Source: Streptosporangium pseudovulgare
Lineage (GTDB): Bacteria; Actinomycetota; Actinomycetes; Streptosporangiales; Streptosporangiaceae
Length of the DNA stretch: 64,000 nucleotides
Direction: 5' to 3'
Assembly: GCF_014648055.1 (NCBI RefSeq)
Contig: NZ_BMQJ01000001.1
Location: forward strand, 124,001-188,000
The position numbers and the translations under genes were made by a program. The notes beneath the pieces are model-generated. The model had not been told where the DNA came from and ran no database searches. It saw only the letters and a list, made by a program, of their open reading frames with translations. How positions within the stretch are numbered: position 1 is the stretch's first letter; each line of letters opens with the position of its first letter. Below, piece by piece: positions 1-8,149 of this stretch.

Positions 1-939
1 CCGCAGCAACCCGGACAGCAGCCTGGGCAGTGGGCCAACGGACCCGGCGGGCCGGGTGGATCAGACGGACCGCAGCCGCACCGGCAGTCCGGCCAGTGGC
101 CCGGCGCTCCCGGGCAGCCCGGGCCCGCGCAGCAGCCCGGCGGCCAGTGGCCGGGACAGGCCGGTGGCCGGCCCGATGGTCAGTGGCCGGAGCAGGCCGG
201 TGGACAACCCGGCGGTCAGTGGCCGGGGCAGGGCGGCGGACAGCCCGGCGGCCAGTGGCCGGGACAGCAGCCGCAGCCCCCGCAGCAGCCGTACGGCTCG
301 CCGGCCCCGCCGTACGGCCCGCAGGGGCGGCACCCGTACCCGCCCCAGTCCCAGCCGCAGATGCACCCGCCCCGGCAGGACGGCCCGCAGGGCTGGCAGC
401 ACCCGCAGCCGAACCCGGCGGCGTGGGCGCCGCCGAGCTGGCAGCCCGGAGCGCAGCCTCCCAGGAAGGGCGGCGGCCGGAAGGCGGCGCTGCTCGCGGC
501 CGGCGGCGTGCTGGTCCTGGCGGCCGCGATCGGCGGTGTGGTGGTCTTCACCGGCGACGACGACCCCGTGGCGGCCCAACCGGCGGTGACCACCGTGCCG
601 CGGGAGGAGCCGACGGGGCGGCCGCGGGCGACCGAGGAGCCTGAGCCCAGCTCGAGGCCGACCTCGGAGCCGGAGTCCAGCTCGGGCGGCGGGCAGCAGG
701 CGGAGAACGAGGAGATCTTCCTGACGACCGTGCGGCAGCGGCCCGCGCTGAAGCAGGCCGACTCGGCCACGCTCCTGCGGCTCGGCCGGTCGATGTGCAA
801 GGCCCTGGACGACGGCAAGAGCCTCACCGACGTCGCGACCGGCAACTCCGACCGCTACGGGCTGGAGACCTCGGCGTTCATGACGGGCGCGGCCATCGTG
901 GCGCTGTGCCCCCGCCACCGCAGCCTGGTCCCGAGCTGA
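1..939 (+). CDS. Gln/Pro-rich membrane protein with DUF732-like C-terminal domain (5' partial)
   Basis: The frame is open from base 1 with no start, so the N terminus lies upstream of the window. The visible part begins with about 150 residues rich in Gln, Gly, Pro and Trp, carrying a degenerate GGQWPGQ repeat. A basic patch and one transmembrane helix follow (about bases 481-552). After an acidic Ser/Glu/Pro linker there is a C-terminal domain of about 75 residues with two cysteines (SMCKALDDG and VALCPRH), which resembles the DUF732 domain of actinobacterial secreted or membrane proteins. By topology the C-terminal domain should be outside the cell. It converges with hisF, with a strong hairpin between them. 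The function is unknown. The DUF732 match is by eye. Confidence 0.75.
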   Translation, partial: PQQPGQQPGQWANGPGGPGGSDGPQPHRQSGQWPGAPGQPGPAQQPGGQWPGQAGGRPDGQWPEQAGGQPGGQWPGQGGGQPGGQWPGQQPQPPQQPYGSPAPPYGPQGRHPYPPQSQPQMHPPRQDGPQGWQHPQPNPAAWAPPSWQPGAQPPRKGGGRKAALLAAGGVLVLAAAIGGVVVFTGDDDPVAAQPAVTTVPREEPTGRPRATEEPEPSSRPTSEPESSSGGGQQAENEEIFLTTVRQRPALKQADSATLLRLGRSMCKALDDGKSLTDVATGNSDRYGLETSAFMTGAAIVALCPRHRSLVPS

Positions 940-1083
940 GCCCCCGTCCGCCTGCCGGCGCCCGGGCCGGCCAGGCGGGACCCGCCGGAAGGCGGGAGCG
1001 CGGGCCGATGTCTCCGTGCGCCACACATACCGCCATGCCGGACACCGCGAAAACGGTCGCGCGCTTCCGGCGTGAGAAGCGAT

Positions 1084-1111
1084 CCGGGGCCGCCCCGCGG
1101 GGCGGCCCCGG
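1084..1111. terminator. GC-rich hairpin between convergent genes
   Basis: A perfect inverted repeat (13-bp arms, 2-nt centre) lies in the gap between the DUF732-like gene and the 3' end of hisF. It has no U tract, as is usual in actinomycetes, and could terminate transcription from both sides. Confidence 0.6.
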
Positions 1112-1116
1112 CGGCC

Positions 1117-1887
1117 TCAGCGGACGGGGTGACCCGCCGCGCGCAGGGTGTCCTTCACCTCGCCGATCTTGAGCTGGCCGAAGTGGAACACCGACGCCGC
1201 CAGCACCGCGTCGGCCCCGGCCTCCACCGCAGGAGGGAAGTCCGCCAGCTTCCCCGCGCCACCGCTGGCGATCACCGGGATCGACACGACCGCCCGCACC
1301 GCCCGGATCATCTCCAGGTCGTAGCCGTCGCGGGTGCCGTCGCCGTCCATGGAGTTGAGCAGGATCTCCCCCGCCCCCAGCTCCTCACCGCGCCGGGCCC
1401 ACTCCACCGCGTCAATGCCCGTGCCGCGGCGACCGCCGTGCGTGGTCACCTCGAAACCGGACGGCGTCGGCGGCCCGTCCACCACCCGGCGGGCGTCCAC
1501 CGACAGCACCACGCACTGCGCGCCGTACCGCCGCGACGCCTCCGTCAGCAGCTCCGGCCGGGCGATGGCCGCGGTGTTCAGGCCCACCTTGTCCGCACCG
1601 GCCCGCAGCAGCCGGTCGACGTCCTCCACCGAACGCACTCCCCCGCCGACCGTCAGCGGGATGAAGACCTGCTCGGCCGTACGGCGCACCACGTCGTACA
1701 TCGTCGAACGGTCGGAACTGGAGGCCGTGATGTCGAGGAACGTCAGCTCGTCGGCCCCCTCGGCGTCGTAGCGGCGGGCCAGCTCGACCGGGTCCCCCGC
1801 GTCGCGCAGGTTCTCGAAGTTGACGCCCTTGACCACCCGCCCGGCGTCCACGTCCAGGCAGGGGATCACTCGCACCGCGACGGTCAT
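1117..1887 (-). CDS. hisF: imidazole glycerol phosphate synthase, cyclase subunit HisF
   Basis: HisF is a TIM barrel. With the HisH glutaminase it turns PRFAR plus ammonia into imidazole glycerol phosphate and AICAR, in the cytoplasm. The 256-residue length is normal for the family. The N terminus has the [12 protein letters not shown] strand with the catalytic Asp, and the second half has the phosphate-binding segments [12 protein letters not shown] and [11 protein letters not shown]. It starts at ATG 1887 and follows ridA by one nucleotide, so it is the last gene of the his operon. The other synthase subunit, HisH, is encoded four genes upstream. Confidence 0.97.
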   Translation of the reverse strand: MTVAVRVIPCLDVDAGRVVKGVNFENLRDAGDPVELARRYDAEGADELTFLDITASSSDRSTMYDVVRRTAEQVFIPLTVGGGVRSVEDVDRLLRAGADKVGLNTAAIARPELLTEASRRYGAQCVVLSVDARRVVDGPPTPSGFEVTTHGGRRGTGIDAVEWARRGEELGAGEILLNSMDGDGTRDGYDLEMIRAVRAVVSIPVIASGGAGKLADFPPAVEAGADAVLAASVFHFGQLKIGEVKDTLRAAGHPVR

Positions 1888-1888
1888 C

Positions 1889-2341
1889 TCAATCTCCTTG
1901 TATCACGCGGGCACTCGTCACGAGCGCCTCGCGGTAGGCGTCGACCTCCACCTCGACCAGCATGCGCGGGTCGATCAGGCCCGCCACCCGCACCCCGGTG
2001 CAGGCGGGCCGCACGCCGCCGAACAGCTCGGCGTGCGCCCGGCCGACCTCGTCGTAGTGGTCGTCGTCGACCACGAAGTAGCGGACCCGCACCACGTCGC
2101 GGCGCGACAGGCCCGCCTGCTCGATCGCGTCGAGCGCGACGCCGAAGGCGGTCAGCGCCTGCCGGTAGGCGTCGCCGACGTGCCGCACCTCGCCCTCGAC
2201 GGCGGCCGTGCAGCCCGAGACGATCACCCACGGCCCGGCCACCACCGCGCGGGCGTAGCCGTACCGTTCCTCCCAGACGCCGCCGCTGAACACCCGCGTG
2301 CCCGAGCGGCGGCTCGTCGTGTGCCCCCCGATGTGCCGCAT
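1889..2341 (-). CDS. RidA family enamine/imine deaminase-like protein
   Basis: A 150-residue protein of the RidA (YjgF/YER057c/UK114) family. These are usually trimers that hydrolyse reactive enamines or imines released by PLP enzymes. Recognisable parts are [11 protein letters not shown], the [11 protein letters not shown] segment and a C-terminal [20 protein letters not shown] stretch. This last part holds Arg at the position where RidA proteins use Arg to bind substrate carboxylates. It starts at ATG 2341, 2 nt after the priA stop, and ends just before hisF. It is embedded in the his operon; a role beside the PLP enzyme HisC is inference. Substrate unknown. Confidence 0.85.
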   Translation of the reverse strand: MRHIGGHTTSRRSGTRVFSGGVWEERYGYARAVVAGPWVIVSGCTAAVEGEVRHVGDAYRQALTAFGVALDAIEQAGLSRRDVVRVRYFVVDDDHYDEVGRAHAELFGGVRPACTGVRVAGLIDPRMLVEVEVDAYREALVTSARVIQGD

Positions 2342-2343
2342 CG

Positions 2344-3066
2344 TCAGGATCTCACCGCCGCCAGCGCGTCCTCCAGGGAGAACGCCTGCGCGTACAGGGC
2401 CTTGCCCACGATCGCGCCCTCGACGCCGATCGGCGTCAGCGCGGCCAGGGCCCGCAGGTCGTCCAGCGACGACACGCCGCCGCTGGCCACCACCGGCCTG
2501 TCGGTGCGGGCGCAGATCTCCCGCAGCAGGTCGAGGTTGGGGCCGCGCAGCGTGCCGTCCTTGGTCACGTCGGTCACCACGTAGCGGGGGCAGCCGTCGG
2601 CCTCCAGACGCTCCAGCACCTCCCACAGGTCGCCGCCCTCCTTGGTCCATCCCCGGCCGGCCAGGGTGGTGCCCCGGACGTCGAGGCCGACCGCGATCCG
2701 CTCGCCGTAGCGGGCGATGGCCTTGGCGCACCAGGTCGGGTTCTCCAGGGCGGCGGTGCCGATGTTCACCCGGCGGCAGCCGGTGGCCAGCGCGGCCTCC
2801 AGGGAGGCGTCGTCGCGAATGCCGCCGGACAGCTCGACCTTGACGTCGAGCGCGCCCACGACGGTGGCGACCAACTCGCGGTTGGAGCCCCGGCCGAAGG
2901 CGGCGTCCAGATCGACCAGATGGACCCACTCCGCGCCGGCCTCCTGCCAGGCGAGCGCCGCCGAGAGGGGGTCGCCGTAGGAGGTCTCGGTGCCCGCCTC
3001 CCCCTGGACCAGGCGGACCGCCTGCCCGTCGGCGACGTCCACGGCGGGCAGCAACTCTAGCGACAT
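2344..3066 (-). CDS. priA: bifunctional HisA/TrpF phosphoribosyl isomerase PriA
   Basis: In actinobacteria PriA replaces both HisA and TrpF. It isomerises ProFAR in histidine synthesis and phosphoribosyl anthranilate in tryptophan synthesis. The protein is a TIM barrel of 240 residues very close in layout to mycobacterial Pri[19 protein letters not shown] at the N terminus with the first catalytic Asp, [36 protein letters not shown] with the second catalytic Asp, and [12 protein letters not shown] at the end. The frame extends 9 codons upstream, but ATG 3066 matches the conserved N terminus. It lies 4 nt after the small membrane-protein gene. Confidence 0.95.
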   Translation of the reverse strand: MSLELLPAVDVADGQAVRLVQGEAGTETSYGDPLSAALAWQEAGAEWVHLVDLDAAFGRGSNRELVATVVGALDVKVELSGGIRDDASLEAALATGCRRVNIGTAALENPTWCAKAIARYGERIAVGLDVRGTTLAGRGWTKEGGDLWEVLERLEADGCPRYVVTDVTKDGTLRGPNLDLLREICARTDRPVVASGGVSSLDDLRALAALTPIGVEGAIVGKALYAQAFSLEDALAAVRS

Positions 3067-3070
3067 CTGA

Positions 3071-3412
3071 TCAGGACCTCCGGTCGAAGACAAGGATGAC
3101 GAAAAGCGGCGCGAACAGCGCCGAAAGCACCAGCACGCCCAGCCGCGCGGCCCACGAGGACCACAGCAGCCAGGCGATCACCTGCACGACGAGGAACAGG
3201 ACCGCGACCACGCCGTTCTGCGCCCGGCGACGGCGTGCCCGGATGCCGCCCTGCGCGGCGATCCGGACGGGCCTGCGGCGCAGCGGGGCGGTGACCCTGC
3301 CGATCCGCCGGCGCCGCCGGGCCAGCCGGGCCTCCCGCTCCGCGCGGAGCGCCGCCTGGCGGGCCTGCTCGGCCTCCCGCTCGGCCCTGCGCCGGGCGCG
3401 TTCCCTGCTCAC
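3071..3412 (-). CDS. small basic membrane protein in the his operon
   Basis: Unrecognised small protein of about 113 residues. The first half is an Arg/Ala/Glu-rich, helix-forming segment ([20 protein letters not shown] and beyond) ending in runs of Arg. The second half has two hydrophobic helices with Trp (about 80-95 and 97-110). GTG 3412 is chosen because the sequence upstream is low-complexity; there is no clear ribosome binding site, and the frame stays open to 3460. It sits between hisH and priA, 4 nt from priA, so it should be co-transcribed. A role in histidine synthesis is not evident. It may simply be carried with the operon. Confidence 0.6.
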   Translation of the reverse strand: MSRERARRRAEREAEQARQAALRAEREARLARRRRRIGRVTAPLRRRPVRIAAQGGIRARRRRAQNGVVAVLFLVVQVIAWLLWSSWAARLGVLVLSALFAPLFVILVFDRRS

Positions 3413-3609
3413 CGCGGCCCGCCCCGGCCCACCGGCCCCGCAGCGGAGCCCGGGGGCCACGCGGAAGACCGCGAGGACCGCACGGGAGGCCGCGGGAGCC
3501 CCGCGGAACCGGGAGTGACGGGCCGCGACTCGCCGTGACCGACTCTACCCGCGGCCACCGGCCGCCCACTGCGGTTCGCGGCGGACATCCGCCCCGCCTG
3601 CCCGGCCGC

Positions 3610-4242
3610 TCACCCGAGACTGCCGAGCCAGTTGGCCAGCAGCTCGGCACCGGCGTCACCGGACTTCTCCGGGTGGAACTGGGTCGCCGACAGCGGGCCG
3701 TTCTCCACCGCCGCGACGAACGGCGTGCCGTGCTCGGCCCAGGTGACCAGGGGCGGGGTGAAGCCGTCGCCCACCGGCATGTCCCAGGACCGCACGCCGT
3801 AGGAGTGGACGAAGTAGAACCGGGTGCCGGGGTCGATCCCGCCGAACAGCACGCTGCCCTCCGGCGCCGCGACCGTGTTCCACCCCATGTGCGGCAGGAC
3901 CGGCGCCGCGAGGCGCTCGACCGTGCCCGGCCACTCGCCGCAGCCCTCGGTGACCACCCCGTGCTCGACGCCCGTGCCGAACAGGATCTGCATGCCGACG
4001 CAGATGCCCAGCACCGGCCGGCCCGCGGCCAGCCGCCGGTCGATGATCTGGTCGCCCCGCACCCCGCGCAGCCCCGCCATGCAGGCGGCGAACGCGCCGA
4101 CGCCCGGGACGACGAGGCCGTCGGCCTCCATCGCCGCGGTGTAGTCGGACGTCACCGTCACCTCGGCGCCGACGCGGGCCAGCGCCCGCTCGGCCGAACG
4201 CAGGTTGCCCGATCCGTAGTCCAGGACCGTTACCTTCTTCAC
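3610..4242 (-). CDS. hisH: imidazole glycerol phosphate synthase, glutaminase subunit HisH
   Basis: HisH is the class I glutamine amidotransferase that supplies ammonia to HisF. Visible parts are the N-terminal [10 protein letters not shown], the PGVGAF oxyanion-strand region, the nucleophile elbow GICVGMQ with catalytic Cys, and the C-terminal FHPEKSG with His and Glu of the triad. The length is about 210 residues. Three consecutive GTG codons (4248, 4245, 4242) could start it. I chose 4242 because it overlaps the upstream stop as GTGA, the same 4-nt coupling seen at other junctions here. Confidence 0.95.
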   Translation of the reverse strand: MKKVTVLDYGSGNLRSAERALARVGAEVTVTSDYTAAMEADGLVVPGVGAFAACMAGLRGVRGDQIIDRRLAAGRPVLGICVGMQILFGTGVEHGVVTEGCGEWPGTVERLAAPVLPHMGWNTVAAPEGSVLFGGIDPGTRFYFVHSYGVRSWDMPVGDGFTPPLVTWAEHGTPFVAAVENGPLSATQFHPEKSGDAGAELLANWLGSLG

Positions 4243-4394
4243 CACCACAGCACCGCCGCCGTCGTCGCCATCGCCGCCAGGACGGCCAGCAGCAGCGCGC
4301 CCTTCTTCAGCCCCTGCTTGTAGAACGAGACGATCCCGCCGACCAGGAACAGCGCCACGAAGGCCATGGCGACGGCCGTCCAGTTGTCGCTCAC
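4239..4394 (-). CDS. 51-residue membrane protein between hisB and hisH
   Basis: A very small protein with two hydrophobic segments separated by a short basic loop ([10 protein letters not shown]), so probably two transmembrane helices. The start is GTG 4394, preceded by a good GGGAGG ribosome binding site. A longer in-frame extension to 4439 has no such site. It begins just after the hisB stop and overlaps hisH by 4 nt. A similar small gene occurs at this place in other actinomycete his operons, as I recall, but no function is known to me. Confidence 0.7.
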   Translation of the reverse strand: MSDNWTAVAMAFVALFLVGGIVSFYKQGLKKGALLLAVLAAMATTAAVLWW

Positions 4395-4428
4395 GAGCCC
4401 TCCCCCGCGCCCGCGGGGCCCGCGAGGA

Positions 4429-5046
4429 TCACAGGACACCCTTGGTGCTCGGCACCCCGCTGGCGCGCGGGTCGAACTCCGACGCCTCGCGCAGCGCCCG
4501 GGCCAGCGCCTTGAACTGCGCCTCCACGATGTGGTGGGCGTTGCGGCCGTAGGGGACGTGGACGTGCAGGCAGATCGCGGCCTGCGCGACGAACGACTCC
4601 AGGATGTGCCGGGTCATCGTCGTGTCGTAGTCGGGGCCGATCATCGGGGCCATGCCCGCGGGCTCGGTGTGCACGAGGTACGGGCGCCCCGACAGGTCGA
4701 CCGTGACCTGCGCCAGCGCCTCGTCCAGCGGGCACGACGCGCTGCCGAACCGCCGGATACCCGACTTGTCGCCCAGGGCCTCGCGGAACGCCGCGCCCAG
4801 CGCGATCGAGGTGTCCTCGATCGTGTGATGGGAGTCGATGTGCAGGTCGCCCTCGGTCTTCACGGTCAGGTCGAACAGGCCGTGCTTGCCGAGCTGGTTC
4901 AGCATGTGGTCGTAGAACCCCACGCCCGTGGACACCTCGACCTGCCCGGTGCCGTCCAGGTTGACCTCCACCAGCACCGAGGTCTCCTTGGTGCCGCGCT
5001 CCACCCGGCCGCGGCGCTCCGGGACGTCTCCGGCGGGACTGCTCAC
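4429..5046 (-). CDS. hisB: imidazoleglycerol-phosphate dehydratase HisB
   Basis: Converts imidazole glycerol phosphate to imidazole acetol phosphate using two Mn ions. The 205-residue monofunctional form lacks the phosphatase domain found in enterobacteria. Metal-binding His clusters are visible: [27 protein letters not shown], and the second half repeat [14 protein letters not shown] preceded by NAH. A 20-residue charged N-terminal lead precedes [14 protein letters not shown]. The start is GTG 5046, overlapping the hisC stop by 4 nt (GTGA), which implies translational coupling. Confidence 0.96.
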   Translation of the reverse strand: MSSPAGDVPERRGRVERGTKETSVLVEVNLDGTGQVEVSTGVGFYDHMLNQLGKHGLFDLTVKTEGDLHIDSHHTIEDTSIALGAAFREALGDKSGIRRFGSASCPLDEALAQVTVDLSGRPYLVHTEPAGMAPMIGPDYDTTMTRHILESFVAQAAICLHVHVPYGRNAHHIVEAQFKALARALREASEFDPRASGVPSTKGVL

Positions 5047-6113
5047 AGGATCTCCTCCAGGGCGGCGCGGAACGCCGCCATCTCCTCGCTCGTACCGATC
5101 GAAACCCGCAGCCACCCGGGCGGGCCCACCTCCCGGATCAGCACCCCCCGGTCCAGGAGGGCCTGCCAGGCCGCGTGCCGGTCGTCGAACCGGCCGAACA
5201 ACACGAAGTTGGCGTCCGAGTCGGCGACCGCGAGGCCCCTGCCGCGCAGCCACGTCACCGTGGCGTCGCGCTCGGCCCGCAGCGCGTCGACCGTGCCGAG
5301 CAGCTCGCGGCCGTGGGACAGCGCCACTCGCGCCGCCGCCTGGGTGAGCGTCGACAGGTGGTACGGCAGGCGCACCAGCAGCAGCGCCTCGATCACCGCC
5401 GGGTCCGCCGCGAGATAACCCAGCCGGGTCCCCGCCATCGCGAACGCCTTCGACATCGTCCGCGTGACGATGAGCCTGGGGTGGTCCGGCAGCAGGGTCA
5501 GCGCCGACGGGGTGCCGGTCCGGGCGAACTCGAAGTACGCCTCGTCCACCACCACCATGCCCGGCGCCGCCCGCACGACCCGCGCGACCACCTCCGGGTC
5601 CAGCGCGGTGCCGGTCGGGTTGTTCGGCGAGGTCAGGAACACGATGGCGGGCCGGTGCTCCTCGATCGCCGCCACGGCCTTGTCCGGGTCGATCCCGAAG
5701 TCGTCCTCGCGCGCCGCCGGGACCCACTCGGTCGAGGCGCCCAGGGCCAGGAGCCGGTGCACCGAGTAGGAGGGCTCGAAGCCCATCGCGGTGCGGCCCG
5801 GCCCGCCGAAGGCCAGCAGGATCTGCTGGATCACCTCGTTGGAGCCGTTGGCCGCCCACACCCGCTCACCGGTCAGGCCGTGCCCGAGATAGGCGGCCAG
5901 GTCCGCGCGCAGCGCCGTCGCGTCGCGGTCGGGGTAGCGGTTGAGCTCGCCCGCGCCGCGCCGTACCGCCTCGGCCAGATCGGCGACCAGCGCCTCCGAC
6001 GGGCCGTAGGGGTTCTCGTTGGTGTTGAGCCGGACCGGGACGTCGATCTGCGGGGCGCCGTACGGCGACAGCCCCCGCAGGTCGTCGCGGATCGGCAGGT
6101 CTTCGAGCCTCAT
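5043..6113 (-). CDS. hisC: histidinol-phosphate aminotransferase HisC
   Basis: A PLP enzyme of fold type I that transaminates imidazole acetol phosphate to histidinol phosphate. The length of 356 residues is usual. Visible motifs are [11 protein letters not shown] near the N terminus, [37 protein letters not shown] and [12 protein letters not shown], whose Lys binds PLP; the C terminus has LRVSIGT. ATG 6113 overlaps the hisD stop by 4 nt (ATGA). It is the second gene of the operon. Confidence 0.96.
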   Translation of the reverse strand: MRLEDLPIRDDLRGLSPYGAPQIDVPVRLNTNENPYGPSEALVADLAEAVRRGAGELNRYPDRDATALRADLAAYLGHGLTGERVWAANGSNEVIQQILLAFGGPGRTAMGFEPSYSVHRLLALGASTEWVPAAREDDFGIDPDKAVAAIEEHRPAIVFLTSPNNPTGTALDPEVVARVVRAAPGMVVVDEAYFEFARTGTPSALTLLPDHPRLIVTRTMSKAFAMAGTRLGYLAADPAVIEALLLVRLPYHLSTLTQAAARVALSHGRELLGTVDALRAERDATVTWLRGRGLAVADSDANFVLFGRFDDRHAAWQALLDRGVLIREVGPPGWLRVSIGTSEEMAAFRAALEEIL

Positions 6114-7417
6114 GAGGGGATCTCCCAGTCGAACCGGGCACGGACCGCCGCGCCGTGCGCGGGGAGGTCCTCGGCGTCGGCCAGCACGCACACGTGCGCG
6201 GCGGACTCGGCGAGGGCCTCGCGGCTGTAGTCCACGACGTGGACGCCGCGCAGGAAGGTCTGCACCGACAGGCCCGACGAGTGGCAGGCGCAGCCGCCGG
6301 TGGGCAGCACGTGGTTGGACCCAGCGAGGTAGTCGCCGAGCGAGACCGGGGCGTAGGGGCCGATGAAGATCGCACCGGCGTTGCGGACCCGCGCGGCCAG
6401 CGCCGCGGCGTCGGCCGTCTGGATCTCCAGGTGCTCGGCGGCGTAGGCGTCCACCACCCGCAGGCCCGCCTCCATGTCGTCCACCAGGAGGATCCCCGAC
6501 TGCCGGCCCGCCAGCGCCTCGGTGATCCGCTCGGAGTGCTTGGTCGCGGCGACCTGCCGGGGCAGCTCGCGCTCCACCGCGTCGGCCAGCTCCGCCGAGT
6601 CGGTGACCAGCACCGCCGCGGCGATCGTGTCGTGCTCGGCCTGGCTGATCAGGTCGGCCGCGACGTGCACCGGGTCGGCCGTGCGGTCGGCGAGGATCGC
6701 GATCTCGGTGGGACCGGCCTCGGAGTCGATGCCGATGCGGCCCTTGAGCAGCCGCTTGGCCGCCGCCACCCAGATGTTGCCCGGACCGGTGACCATGGTG
6801 GCCGGCCGGCACTCCTCGGTGCCGTAGGCGAACATCGCCACCGCCTGCGCGCCGCCCACGGCGTACACCTCGTCCACCCCGAGCAGCGCGCACGCGGCCA
6901 GGATCGTGGGGTGCGGCAGGCCGCCGAACTCCCGCTGCGCGGGCGAGGTGACCGCCAGCGAGGCCACCCCGGCCTCCTGCGCGGGCACCACGTTCATCAC
7001 CACGCTGGAGGGGTACACCGCCCGGCCGCCCGGCACGTAGAGGCCCACGCGGTCGACCGGCACCCAGCGCTCGGTCACCGTGCCGCCGGGCACCACCCGC
7101 GTGGTGACGTCGGAGCGCCGCTGGTCGCGGTGGACCAGCCGGGCGCGGCGGATCGACTCCTCCAGCGCCTGGCGGACCCGCGGGTCCAGCGACTCCAGCG
7201 CGGCGGCGATCGCCTCGGCCGGGACGCGGGTGGACGTGAGCTCGACGCCGTCGAACCTCGCGGTCAGCTCCCGCACCGCCTCGGCCCCGCGATGATGCAC
7301 GTCCTCGCAGATCGGCCGCACCTTCTCCAGGGCGGCTTCGACGTCGAGCTCGGCACGGGGCAGCACGTCTCGCAGGTCCTCCGGGAGGACTCCGCGCAGG
7401 TCGGTACGGGAAATCAC
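6110..7417 (-). CDS. hisD: histidinol dehydrogenase HisD
   Basis: A Zn- and NAD-dependent enzyme that oxidises L-histidinol to L-histidine in two steps, the last step of the pathway. The 435-residue length is standard. Family signatures visible are [66 protein letters not shown] and HVLPTGG near the C terminus. It is the first gene of the his operon. It starts at GTG 7417, 6 nt downstream of a TAGACT hexamer and without a ribosome binding site, so the mRNA is probably leaderless. Confidence 0.97.
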   Translation of the reverse strand: MISRTDLRGVLPEDLRDVLPRAELDVEAALEKVRPICEDVHHRGAEAVRELTARFDGVELTSTRVPAEAIAAALESLDPRVRQALEESIRRARLVHRDQRRSDVTTRVVPGGTVTERWVPVDRVGLYVPGGRAVYPSSVVMNVVPAQEAGVASLAVTSPAQREFGGLPHPTILAACALLGVDEVYAVGGAQAVAMFAYGTEECRPATMVTGPGNIWVAAAKRLLKGRIGIDSEAGPTEIAILADRTADPVHVAADLISQAEHDTIAAAVLVTDSAELADAVERELPRQVAATKHSERITEALAGRQSGILLVDDMEAGLRVVDAYAAEHLEIQTADAAALAARVRNAGAIFIGPYAPVSLGDYLAGSNHVLPTGGCACHSSGLSVQTFLRGVHVVDYSREALAESAAHVCVLADAEDLPAHGAAVRARFDWEIPS

Positions 7418-7423
7418 CCGTCC

Positions 7424-7429
7424 AGTCTA
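7424..7429 (-). promoter_or_regulatory. predicted -10 box of the his operon (leaderless start)
   Basis: TAGACT on the minus strand ends 6 nt before the hisD GTG. In actinobacteria TAnnnT is the usual -10 box with initiation 6-8 nt downstream, so transcription would begin at the start codon itself. No convincing -35 box is seen. Confidence 0.55.
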
Positions 7430-7457
7430 CGGATGCCCGCCACCGGCCGGGGTTCCG

Positions 7458-7470
7458 TCCGGCATCCGGA
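7458..7470. promoter_or_regulatory. palindrome in the hisD-ybaK gap
   Basis: TCCGG-CAT-CCGGA lies about 30 nt upstream of the hisD -10 box, between the two divergent promoters. It is a candidate operator. The protein that would bind is unknown. Confidence 0.3.
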
Positions 7471-7485
7471 CATCGCCTTTACGAT

Positions 7486-7497
7486 GTAGATTTCTAC
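7486..7497. promoter_or_regulatory. palindrome GTAGA-TT-TCTAC upstream of ybaK
   Basis: A 5-bp inverted repeat around two central bases lies 7 nt upstream of the ybaK -10 box, in one of the few AT-rich patches of the region. Its position would let a bound protein block the ybaK promoter. No regulator is assigned. Confidence 0.35.
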
Positions 7498-7504
7498 CAG
7501 ACAC

Positions 7505-7510
7505 TAGACT
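7505..7510 (+). promoter_or_regulatory. predicted -10 box of ybaK (leaderless start)
   Basis: TAGACT ends 6 nt before GTG 7517, the mirror image of the hisD arrangement on the other strand. There is no ribosome binding site in the 6-nt gap, so a leaderless mRNA is predicted. Confidence 0.55.
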
Positions 7511-7516
7511 CCGCCC

Positions 7517-8017
7517 GTGAGCAAGAGCAGGAACAAGGGCGGCCAGGGCACCCCGGCGACGGTCGCGCTGGCCAAGGCGGGGATCGGCTTCACCCTCCAC
7601 CCCTACGAGCACGACGCGAACGCCCAGGCCTACGGCGAGGAGGCGGCCGACGCGCTCGGCGTGCCGTACGAGCGGATCTTCAAGACGCTCGTGGCCGAGG
7701 TCGAGGGCGGCCTGGCGGTCGCGGTGGTGCCGGTGGCGGGCAAACTCGACCTCAAGGCGTTCGCCGCGGCGCTGGGGAGCAAGCGGGCCGCGATGGCCGA
7801 CGCCGCCAAGGTCGAGCGCGTCACCGGCTACGTCGTGGGCGGGATCAGCCCGCTGGGCCAGCGCAGGCCGCTGCCGACGGTGGTCGACGCCTCGGCGCTG
7901 GGTTTCGAGACGATCTACTTCTCGGCCGGGCGGCGCGGGCTGCAGATCGAGACGGCCCCCGCGGAGCTGGTCCGCCTGACCGCGGCGGTCACCGCGCCCA
8001 TCGGCAAGACGGGCTGA
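7517..8017 (+). CDS. ybaK: YbaK/EbsC-type Cys-tRNA(Pro) deacylase
   Basis: A 166-residue single-domain protein of the YbaK family, which removes Cys mischarged onto tRNA-Pro. Family features visible are TPATVALAKAGIGFTLHPYEH at the N terminus, FKTLVAE, then VPVAGKLDLKAFAAALG with the conserved Lys, GYVVGGISPLGQRRPLPTV, and YFSAGRRGLQIE at the end. The start is GTG 7517 because it lies 6 nt after a TAGACT -10 box. The gene is divergent from hisD and shares its 99-bp control region. The next gene downstream is 132 bp away. Confidence 0.9.
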   Translation: MSKSRNKGGQGTPATVALAKAGIGFTLHPYEHDANAQAYGEEAADALGVPYERIFKTLVAEVEGGLAVAVVPVAGKLDLKAFAAALGSKRAAMADAAKVERVTGYVVGGISPLGQRRPLPTVVDASALGFETIYFSAGRRGLQIETAPAELVRLTAAVTAPIGKTG

Positions 8018-8149
8018 CCCGGGCGGCCACCGCGCCCACCGGCGAGACGGGCCGGCGCCCGGTCCCGCGCGTTGTCGAGGGTTGCCGGTGCCCTCGGCGG
8101 TCCCCCCGGGCCAGACTCCGGGCGGGACCGCACACGATCGGGGGAGAAA

